From Notospermus geniculatus (taxonomy: Eukaryota > Nemertea > Pilidiophora > Heteronemertea > Lineidae): a DNA stretch of 64,000 nt. The DNA is taken from contig NMRB01000168.1 of assembly GCA_002633025.1 (NCBI GenBank), forward strand, positions 51,425 through 115,424, in the 5' to 3' direction. The notes beneath the pieces were generated by a model. The model searched no databases. It saw only the letters and a list, made by a program, of their open reading frames with translations, and was not told the origin of the DNA. The position numbers were made by a program, and so were the translations under genes. Positions 22,379 to 32,500 of this stretch are shown piece by piece; position 1 is the first letter of the stretch, and every line of letters begins with the position of its first letter.

Positions 22379-23117
22379 ATAGAGAGTTTTCGCAAAGCCC
22401 CGAAACGCCAAATGCGAAAGCCAAACCAATTGTTCGACGCCACGAAGAGTGTACCGCACAGAAGGATTTTATAGACGTTCGTGTTGGCGTTTCGGGGGCT
22501 TTGCGAAAACTCGCTAATGATGGTAATTTTATACCAGTAAAATGTGAGAGAGCAACGGAGAGCAAGATGACGCTCTATCCTTGAAACGTCGACACGCCAC
22601 CGCCGCCCGCCTTGGAATATGAATGACCCACCAGGAGAGAAACCACACCACGCCTTGATAGAGCCGCGTTGAATATCAAATGAAGTGATCGAATCCAGCA
22701 AACATTGTCCCGTGGGTGAATTCCAATATTCCTTTCTCTACCGTCGCGTCATTCTTCTTTACGGCACGCCGTCTCGCTGATCGTGGTTTTGTCTCGGACT
22801 GTGGCCTTTCATTGCTGGATGTGTTGCCGGTATATTGGTTTGGTTCGCATCAGTCAGTCAGGTTGTGAATATCGTGCAGGTGATAGATCGAAGGTTCGTG
22901 GATGGCATACTAGTACTTTCTCTAATGAGAGCTTGAACGATTATGGACGTACGGCATTATGGAAAGGTAAGTGGCAATGGTGTTTCATTTCGACTTTTGC
23001 TTGTGGTATGGCTTGTTTGGAAATTCGTACGTTTCAAATATTTTTCATGATGAATGCCTGCAATTACCGGCTGAATTAGATCAAAAATAGAAGGACCTTA
23101 GACAAAAAATCTCCGGA
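22379..23117 (+). repeat. Duplicated 0.73-kb block, copy 2
   Basis: Matches 20187-20911, including the foldback (22384-22515, followed by CGC and TA) and the short ATG frame with donor. It differs by small indels such as an extra TAGTA near 22911. Confidence 0.8.
22943..22966 (+). CDS. Possible short first coding exon, copy 2
   Basis: Gives MDVRHYGK before GTAAGT. One coding difference (Asn/Tyr) from copy 1, which argues neither for nor against selection. Confidence 0.25.
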
Positions 23118-25340
23118 GGACCTGCTGCTCCGTAGTAGCCTTGTTCTCTGACCGTTATCTACATTCTGGACATAAGGATGAAGATGATGCCAATGAAATT
23201 GCCAGTGCGGATCCGCAAGTCGGACGCAGCTTTGCGAACAAGGACCAACGATGCCAGTGATAGGCCAAATTCTCTGTGCCTGCCGTAACTTCTAAAATCA
23301 GCTCAAGTTGCTGAACGTTACGGAGGATCATTTCTCTTATCGATTTTTTGTTGGGGGGGGGGTCTCTTTTTGTATGTTTGGTGCAGGTTTTTGTTGGTCT
23401 TTTCGGGGGGGGGGGATGACGTTGTTTTACTATCAGCATTTAACAAACATATGCCGGTACTTTTCCGAACAGCAAAAGCCAATGCCCTCAAAATTACCCT
23501 GAACTAATTTTTAGTAATTTTGGCGCAGCCTATCAGTAACGAAACAATAGATCACGACAAATATCAAATGGTTCGCTTATCTGATTTATATTTAGTTTTT
23601 TGTTTTCTCTCGTTTTGTGCCATAGATGAGTGCTAGAACCCTCTGGGATGAGACAACCCAGAGCCAGTGTTTCAGGTTTGTTGACACAGGTTTATGGACC
23701 CGGCGGTTTGGTCAACAAACATCATGTGCCCAGTATTCAGTCTCTAATTTGGAATCGATAACTATTAATAGAAATTGATTTCTCTTGGACACTACATCAT
23801 TGATGGCCTCAGCAACGATTGAACGTGTCGTACACACAGACAGACAGACAGTTGTGTCGATCGGTTTAAAAGGTTTTCTAACGATGCAGGGAACACTGGG
23901 TTATAGGAACACCGACAGATATTACACCAGTTCGGCATGCCGAAGTCAAGAAGCTTTTTTTCTAGTCTGTCGTGTGACTTAGAGCTGTTGACTTGTCTCA
24001 AATAAAGGATAGGTAAATGAACAATTACAATGGGGATGACGAAAACTTCGATCAATCAGTCGGAATTTTCTCACGTGTGAGATCAAAATGTGAACAGCAT
24101 GTCAAAACATTTAAAAGAAATTTAATGATGATCAATGATTGACGAGTGCTCATTGAGAACAAGTCAAATTCTTGCTGCACACGGTCGATTGTTCAAAAGA
24201 TATTTCTTAAATTCTGATGCAGGAACTACCACATTAAATTTGTAAACTCACTATACAACAGTTCTCAGAAAATTCAATTAAAACTTTGACATTGCATGGT
24301 CGATTTTTTTTTCAGAAAAATATTGTATATTTATTCAGATTCAGGACCTGCCACGTAAACTTGTAGACACATTTATGCATATCTTTATCGAGCATAATCA
24401 GAAAATTTGATTAAAAATTTGACCATGTATACGGCAAGCATTAATCATTTTACGCCGCTGTCTCTTCGACTTCTCATATGTTTGTACAGTAAGCACTGAA
24501 TTCTATTGAAATTATAGCCTAAGTGGAAAAAATAAATCATTATAATGCACACTTCATGCGCCTCTCTGATGATCCATCAACGGTTTGAAAAGAAACGGGG
24601 TGAAACGGTAGACGAACCAGACACACATGTCTGGTGAACGTCAAACTTTTCTTTTGGGCGTTTTACAAAAGTGTGAAAAAAAACTGAACAAGATATTTGA
24701 GATGTCATTATACGCTTTCTGCTCGCGACACATTTTGAATCGCAACTAGGCCTACATCATTTTTTCATTCTTACCGAAATTGAACGTAGCCCCCATGTGG
24801 TGGCGATATGGGGACTCAAAGGTGATCTCATTATGCCGTGGGAACTTTTGCGTAAAACTAGTGACTTGCAGAAGTAACTCTGTGAACTGGCAGGCTCAGC
24901 ATGTGACTGCCTTTAGTCCCCAAAAGCCCAAGTCCACCAAACCAAATTGAACCACACTTACATGGCTAGAGTGTCCAATTTTGCTCTCAAATGCCGGGAA
25001 ATGGCGTATAAGCAATCTTATTTTCTAAAATTTTTCCCGGGGAGGCCACCCGTACCCCCGCCGATATTTTTCGGTTCTGTGGACTACGGCTACGGTCCGC
25101 TGTTTTATTGAATCTTTGCCCCCCCCCCCTCCCCCAACCTCCAGGACGTTCCTACATGTACGGCCCTGTGGAGTTTGGAAGGACAAGAACCAGTCGCCAT
25201 GCTCATCCCCAGGTCAAAAGGGGGGAGAATGATGAAAATGCTCAAGGATATCGGTTAAGACGGCAACAATAACGGTTTGCAGGCCTTCTCAGGCAGTAGG
25301 AATCATCCTCATTATGCACTTATGAAAAACACAACTCTAA
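23118..25340. other. No gene seen
   Basis: Contains G-runs at 23346 and 23404, a C-run near 25121, and a decayed relative of the 31091 hairpin near 24330-24440. No exon with coding support. Confidence 0.5.
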
Positions 25341-25517
25341 AGGCGCTGCTCCACTTGACAGTTTTCTCGCAGAAGTTGGCTCACAATGGGCAAAAAATCA
25401 CCGTTGTTTGTGTCCTGTTGGCTTACGCTGGGACCAATGACACAAACAACTGCTCGCAGTTGAGTTGCCCATTGTGAGCCAACTTCTGAGAAAAAACTGT
25501 CAAGCGGAGCAGCTCCT
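25341..25517. mobile_element. Palindromic MITE, AGGCGCTGCTCCACTTGACAG ends
   Basis: The left end AGGCGCTGCTCCACTTGACA pairs with TGTCAAGCGGAGCAGCTCCT; the inner arms contain AGAAGTTGGCTCACAATGGG. Flanks CTAA/TCAA are near TTAA. A fragment of the right inner arm recurs at about 425-490. Confidence 0.7.
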
Positions 25518-26048
25518 CAACCTAAAAAAGTTCGATCGAGTATAAATGTACGTGTGTTACTATCGCCAAAACAGAGTAAATAATGTTATCTACACGTTTT
25601 TCTCAATATTCAAATTATATGCACAATGAATGTTACCGAACTACCACACTCACCACATTGCAAGAGGGATTAGGCCACTACAAATACATTATTCGACCGC
25701 AACCACAAACCATTCGTATTGTCTGGTGGCTTTAATTAATACATGTATATCCAATGGCCCAATGGCAAGATCAAAACAAAAGCGTAAATTTCAAGCGTTT
25801 TAACTGACCCAACTTGCAGATATTTTGCAAATATCACTGTCTCGTCTCACTATTCAGCTTCTTCGTTGTTGATAACGAGTAACAAATGCCCAGTCAAAAA
25901 TTTTGAAATTGCACCAAATCAAAAGTCTGGAATAATTTTTATATTTGCTCGGCAAATGTTTTGGCCAAGCAACGACCCACGTTTGTTTCAGTTGTTCCAT
26001 CATTTCTACCTTGGCCTGCCCTAAGATTTTCTTCTAGACGGCCCATTA
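25518..26048. other. No gene seen
   Basis: AT-rich intergenic DNA without repeats or exons that I can recognise. Confidence 0.4.
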
Positions 26049-26432
26049 GCCGTGGTTACACTACATAAAATCCCCGGGTTTTTTGCGGTCACACCTATGA
26101 ATTGCCGGGCTTCAAGAAACCCGTGTCTGAAAAACTTGGGTTTTTGAGACACGGCAATCTCGCCGTGCTTTTCGAAATCCCCGTGTTTTCGTTAGTTCTT
26201 CGCACGGCGACAGATGGCGCAGCCATTGAGTAACGTCGTTTTCGCGACTCCAACAATGTCTGCCAATACAGAAATGACCGAAGAGTCAGTGCATGCAGCG
26301 CAACTGTCGCCGGGCTACTTAACTACATGTATAATGTACATAGTGGTGTGACCTCACGCCGGGATTTTCGTACACACGGGTTTGACACGGGTCTGGAAAA
26401 ACACGGGTATTTTCAACAGGTGTAGCCTTAGC
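26049..26432. mobile_element. TA-type MITE, GCCGTGGTTACAC family, subtype b
   Basis: TA precedes GCCGTGGTTACACTACAT, and TA follows GTGTAGCCTTAGC. The interior GACAGATGGCGCAGCCATTG matches 59582-59957 inverted. Confidence 0.8.
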
Positions 26433-27043
26433 TACTGTAGTGTCCACAGCATAGATGAGCAACTTTGGGTTGGACGACTCCTTTATCACTGGAGTACAGC
26501 ATGTGATATTTTAGACGGATGTCCAACAGCAAAAGCTAGATGCCGATGATTGCGGTGTTCCCACACACACTGAAATTATTTCGCAATGAATACCACCATA
26601 AAGATATCATTAGATGTTTATAAATAAGTTTTATCAAAAACCTAAAACCATCTCATCGATCGCAATTCACTGCTATGCACTAACGGGCATTTAGAAAAAC
26701 CAAATATTGAAACGAACGGGTATTATTAACACAAATGACAAACAAACCACCACAAATATCATAATCAATCATCCGTTTCGTTCAATTCATTCAGTCAATT
26801 CATTTATTTCTTAATTCCCCCTTTCAGGCTATGAATTGGCCCGTGACGATGTTGGCTGACCGTGTGACATGGGGTCTCAATCTGTGATACGGAACATGCG
26901 AGAGAATGGTCTTGGCTTCAACGTAAGGTGATTTTACAGTCATGTGCATGTATAGTGTAATGGCAGATGCTATCCTTGGCCTTTCACAGCCACTGGCGAT
27001 TCCATAAGAACCTCCAAATCAGCTTCCATGCAAGTCAGTCCAT

Positions 27044-27193
27044 CGTAAAGCCGGTGACAGACTGGCGCGTCCTGCAGGCGTTCCGCCAATCAGATTCTTC
27101 GATAGGTATTTCGGTCCGTGTTACCGCCTGCCTGATTGGTTGAACGCTTTCAGACGCGTTGCTTACGCGCCAAGTCTGTCACCGCCTTTACGG
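27044..27193. mobile_element. Palindromic MITE, AGCCGGTGACAGACTGGCGCG ends
   Basis: GTAAAGCCGGTGACAGACT pairs with AGTCTGTCACCGCCTTTAC. The inner arms carry CCAATCAG / CTGATTGG. Flanks GTAA/TTAC fit a decayed TTAA target. Confidence 0.65.
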
Positions 27194-27251
27194 TCAACCA
27201 ACGTGAGAAAAGTCGCCTTCTAATTAATTTACTCGACCTACTGATTCCTAA

Positions 27252-27378
27252 TAGAGTTGTTGTCTATTCATGACCGTTGAAGGTCCCAAACTGTTGCTGT
27301 ATATTGCAAGCATTGTCACCCTTCAGTGAACTGTTTGATATGAAGTGCCCAACAGTTACGAATAGGCAACAACTCCAA
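27252..27378. mobile_element. MITE, AGAGTTGTTGTCTATTCATG ends
   Basis: The left end AGAGTTGTTGTCTATTC pairs with GAATAGGCAACAACTCC, with AAACTGTTGCTGT inside. The copy at about 48216-48470 carries a nested insertion that this one lacks. Confidence 0.7.
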
Positions 27379-27399
27379 TAAAGACGGACTTTGCGCATC

Positions 27400-28750
27400 A
27401 CTCGCTGACCACGACGCTAATCATGCACCAACTGTGACCAAACCGTTAGAGCATGGTGACCAGCAACGCGCTCTAGATCGCGTCTAAAGGACCTTCATGT
27501 TATATTTTCAAACATTTGTAACGATGCGAATCGTCACAGAGGTACATTCCATAAATAGAATACTGTTTGATAATTACTGAACAAGGCTCCTTTCCAAAAG
27601 AGTAATGGGTTGGTTGCTAGCTGTATTAGAGATAGTTCGAAATGTTTGGTTTAAGGTTTCACATACCGGTATCGTTAATGCCTGTGTCACACTGTCCCGA
27701 AGTTGACACCCTATGGCCATACGAACTAACGGAAACTTTTGGAAATCTTACTGATAAATGCCAGCCTGAAGAAGACCCCGGTTGGGATCGAAAATTTGCA
27801 AGATTCTGGAAGTTGACTTCGGGGCCGTCTTCACGCAAAATTCAAAATTCCATATTCGTGTGGCCATCGGGTGTCTAATTTCAGNTCCGCGAACTTCGCT
27901 GGTGAAATCCCATGTGATAGAAATCACACTGCGACGGGTCCTGACATGTCTATTTCACTATCAGATATACCTAAACCAATAACATCAATCATGCCAAACC
28001 TACAGACGAAATCATAAAGAACTTTCTTTTCGTAAAATCTCATTCAGTGATTAACGCCATTATTGCAATGTCAAGCTCAGCAGAGAGCGATTTACGGCTG
28101 AAAGTCTCAATTGAAATTTCTTAAACGAATTTCGCTCGATTCTATGGATTAAATAAAAGTCGTCAGTGAGATCACCTATATACAGTACATTAGTGACTTT
28201 TTTTCTCACTCTCTCGGTCATCGGTTGGTAAATAGGCCTAAAGTACGACACATTTCGTTTGTGTGGTGTGACTTTAGTGAGATAATTTATTCAGTGTAAG
28301 TAAATTGTACTATTTATTATAATTTGTGTCGACGGACGTAAGCGCCAGCAAGACTACATGTACATTTATTCGGAGTCAAGGGGACTTCGGCGTGAGACCA
28401 AAAATTTGTAAGCGAGCGATCAGACCAATGAGAAGCTTCAATTTCGAAAACTTCCCGGTCTATTGATTCAGAAAGAACAATATCAGATCAAGAATGACGA
28501 TCTCATGTCATTCCCATGTTTAGCGGCTAACAGGATAAGTTGGGGTGTTGCACGCTATCACCGGCTAGGAGATATGAATGAATTGGAACTTTGCTTCTTT
28601 ACAGATACTTATTCAGAACCTTTCCAGAAACTTAATGAGGGCTGAACTTGCGGAAGAGTTTCTACATTGACTGGTTTCAACTCCCATACAGCGACGGCGA
28701 ATTCCGAAAAACCTGAGAGATCCAAGTGGAATGGACAGAGGGTTGTTTAT
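27400..28750. other. No gene recognised
   Basis: Unique-looking sequence with one N (27885). Open frames exist, but none has acceptor and donor support together with protein-like composition. Confidence 0.4.
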
Positions 28751-28755
28751 CGTCA

Positions 28756-29065
28756 AGAATAGGCAAAGGCAGTAGGAAAACGTGGCTGTTTTCAGGACTT
28801 TACCCGTCGAGAATAGGCAAAGGCAGTAGGAAAACCTGGCCGTTTTCAGGACTTTACCCATCAAGAATAGGCAAAGGCAGTAGGAAAACTTGGCTGTTTT
28901 CAGGACTTTACCCGCCAAGAATAGGCAAAGGCAATAGGAAAACCTGGCTGTTTTCAGGACTTCACCCGTCAAGAATAGGCAAAGGCAGTTGGGAAACCTG
29001 GCTTTTTTCGTACCCGTCAAGAATAAGCAAAGGCAGTCGGAAAACCTGGCTGTTTTCAGCACTTC
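28756..29065. repeat. 54-bp minisatellite, about six units
   Basis: The unit is AGAATAGGCAAAGGCAGTAG plus GAAAACCTGGCTGTTTTCAG and a GACTTTACCC-type end. The first four units are 54 bp and the fifth is shortened to about 48 bp. The unit is a multiple of three, so long frames stay open on both strands. It ends about 120 bp before the coiled-coil gene. Confidence 0.85.
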
Positions 29066-29189
29066 GAAAACCTGTCTGTTGTCGGGAAAAGGAAAACGTG
29101 CTTGTTTTCTGGATAAGGAACCAATTTCGCGTCAGGAATATAGGAAATAACTGTGCAATTTTAGTCACACTGTAAGACCGTTAAAACAT

Positions 29190-29577
29190 ATGACAATGAT
29201 AATGCCGGGAGTACCACGGAGTAAGTCCTCAACGGATACTTTCAGAAGGCTGCGACAAAATAGCAATGCTGAAAGAGTCAAAAGCGTACAATGGAAAGTC
29301 GAAGACAGAAAATTACAAAAAGAACTCCACATGATCGAAAAGGAACAGAAGAGAGCCGGTCGGATGCTCCACCGAGAAAAATTCGGTGTCGCTATGGAAT
29401 TGAACAACATAAAGAAAGATATGCAAGAAGCGAGGAATGTCAGGAATGAGTCTTGCGTCGTTGTCGGAGATGGGTCCTTAGTGAGGTTGAATAAGCTATG
29501 GGTACGGGAGCGACGACTGTCGTTACCTGTTAACCTCGTCGCTGGGCCTTCGTCGGCTGCCAGCGTCGCTTCCAGTG
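29190..29577 (+). CDS. Coiled-coil gene exon 1
   Basis: 129 codons plus one base before GTAAGT. Contains the charged helix and a Val/Ala/Ser-rich end (AGPSSAASVASS). Three in-frame ATGs lie in the first five codons. Confidence 0.7.
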
Positions 29578-32500
29578 GTAAGTACATGTATAATTTAGAG
29601 AAGATTGGTTCCCGATATCTTCGGTAGGAGCAAATAGTGAGATTACATAGTAGCGTCTGTCGTTTTTTTAGATTCGGGTACCACGATCCTCCGCTAGGTG
29701 TCGTGGTACCAATCTACACTGTCGTTTATAATCACGTGATGGTCCGATAAGAAGCCAATGAAAAATGCGGTGATTGGTCGCTCTCATTCAACAAATACCT
29801 TTCTACCAATCGACGCGTTTTTCGTCTACGGTTTACTCAGAGAGATTCAGCATCGGCACCATCACCATCTTGTTCAGCAGCAGCATCACTTTCCAAATCC
29901 GACTATAGAAATTACTTATTTCAAGACGTCGACACGGGACAGCATAGGCCCCTCTTTTTATTCTCCTAGCAGAAGCCTCCGCTCTTCGGACTCCTTAAGG
30001 TTGACAGTGCCAAGAATTAGGAAAGCAATTGGAGACCGCTCCTTCTCATGCACTGCCCCAAGGCTGTGGAACGGTCTCCCTCTGGCCATTCGATCTGCCA
30101 GCTCTCTGTCGGCCTTTAAAGCGAGTCTGAAGACGCATCTTTTTAGATCTTTTTATGGGTGTTAGTCCGCCTCCTTTTGGGTTTTTAATCAATGTGTTTA
30201 TCTTCGTCATTCCTTTTTGTTTTGTTTTTTTGTCTTTTTAATTTTCTGTAAGGCGCAGTGATATATATATGAACTGCGCCGTATAAATACCGTTTTATTA
30301 TCATTTTATTATTACATCTTAACCAATCAAGGAAGTTTACAGATAATACCTAAACGCATCATTTATGAGAGTGAATGAAAGAGGATGGATTTGTACCTGA
30401 CGTAATTAGCAATACCATTATGGACGTTGCTTTTTTGCGGATGGTCTATTGAATGCTTAATATAGCACACGACTATGCACGGAGATAGGACCTCTTTGTT
30501 GGAGAAATAAGTCTTTGAGATTGACAAATTTAACGTGCAATCGAATTACATGGAAATACTACACGGCGTAAAATACCATACTAGGCTGATATCTTTTTTC
30601 TATGCCTGACTCATAATTGTTCAATGGCACAGTGTATAGGCTAAGCCCCCACTGTGCCTTTCGGCACCAGACATCTGACATGAAAGAAATCGCCTACTAC
30701 TCCTGTTTAATATCTTTTACATATCAATATAACGGCATAGCATGAATAGGACTTCACGAGGGTAAAACCTGAGTTTTAATTCTCCACTCAAATAGGCCTT
30801 GATATTCAGTAAAATATGCCAGTAGTAGGTTGTACATACCAAACAATTCTACCACCATGATAATCTGAACACACGTGCTTGAGGGCAAGGCACGTCTATC
30901 AATGGCAACATATTAAAATGTCTGTGTCCACTGGCATGACTGGCAACATTTTTACAACATTCAGAGTTACAACACCATGTTGAACGAATGTCCATCTTGC
31001 GTGTACAGGGAAAAGAATTGGCCAACATTTTGTTCCTTCAAATGTTGCTACAGGCACGTGTATAATGTTGGAAAAGGAACTGGGAAGTAATGCCCGCTGG
31101 ACACGATCAAATTTTTCTTCCAATTTTTTGGAAATTCAGATTGCAGGCCTATTGTGGCTTCAATGTATAAACCCACATGCAGGCCTTTATTGAGCACATT
31201 CAGAAAATTGGGTGAAAAATTTGATCGTGTACAGCGGGTATAGGGATCAAAAGATCGCATTGCTCTGGGACCTTATTCGCAAAGCACCGGTAAATTTTTA
31301 AGGGCACGCAACTCCTTTGTCTGGCTTATAGTGAACAATAGGTTGTCCGCAAATGGACAATACATGTATAAGTTTACGCAGTGCTCAAGTTACGGGGGGG
31401 TTGTGAATAAGGTCCCTGGTATGTTGTTCAAATGTTAGAAAATGGTTGCCACTGTACATGTACACACAGCTTAAATCGCGGACACCGCTGCTACGAGCTC
31501 TATCACACGGACAGCAGAGTTAGTCCGCAAATTCACGTCTGTTCTGTTTATTTGATCTCAGTACGGTAATGAGAACCCCCTCAAACCAGAACAGCACATG
31601 CAGTCCCGAAGGTGTAGTCCTTAACACAGAGGTACCACGTGTGTGTGTTCCATTTCAGACGGGTATTCTACCTACTCATCAGACAGCCGACCGGGTTCGA
31701 GGAGACCTTCAAGACCGGGAACGGGTGGGGTGAGGCATGCTTTCCTCCCCCCGAGTACCGATGACGCAATGGCTATCAGAAGAGTGCAGCAAATGAACGG
31801 ATACGACGAGGATGGGGCGAACAAGGAGGGCTCCGAGTCGGATGAGTCGGAGTTCCGTCCAAGTATTGTGTAAGGTTTGAAGGAATGAAGTTAGCATTTT
31901 TTTCTCACAACGTTGAAACATTATTCGAGATCTGATTCCTATCGGATGGATGGGTCGAACTGCTGCTAGGCCTGGGCCTACACCTGCCATCGAATTGTTT
32001 CGGTCTATATATATGCTTAGGACGTGTGAGATGGTGCGGAGAGAGATGAGAGATGTGTGTATCGTCTAGGCTGAAATGACGGGGGGGGGGGGTCGAGCAA
32101 ATCAGATTGGTCAAGTAGCATGGAGCACGGTATTTTCACGCTGCCTACTTGTTGCACTGGGCCTATATTAAACCCTCTAACCTGGCACCGAAGGTCTAGC
32201 GTCGGAACGTGGGAGCTGGAAGGCCCACACGGCATCCTACTGGCCTACAATGTATATCGGTAGGCCTACGGGGTACGGGCATCCCGATGAGCACATCGGT
32301 TCTGGTAGGCCAAGGCCTACTCTCCATTCCACTTTCGAGTGTCCCGAGGTTTATGAACGATAGCTCCGTCAAATTTGGGTCAAATTTGACGAAACATACG
32401 GCTCAATCGATTCATCTTTCTTGCCGCTACAGCCATCATCGCTGTCATTTTCCCAAAAAACGTGATAGAAAAAAGTTCTTTCACCAATCACAGTTCGTAT

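Noticed and set aside
21569-22701. Several ORFs of 90-190 codons on the - strand
   Set aside because: They run through tandem repeats and foldbacks, have biased Leu/Ser/Cys composition, and mirror ORFs lie on the + strand.
28756-29065. CRISPR-like regular array
   Set aside because: The units are contiguous with no unique spacers, and the DNA is eukaryotic.
28726-29175. 149-codon ORF of repeated RIGKGSRKTWLFSGLYPS-like units
   Set aside because: It is the 54-bp minisatellite, and the opposite strand is equally open. There is no splice or start context.
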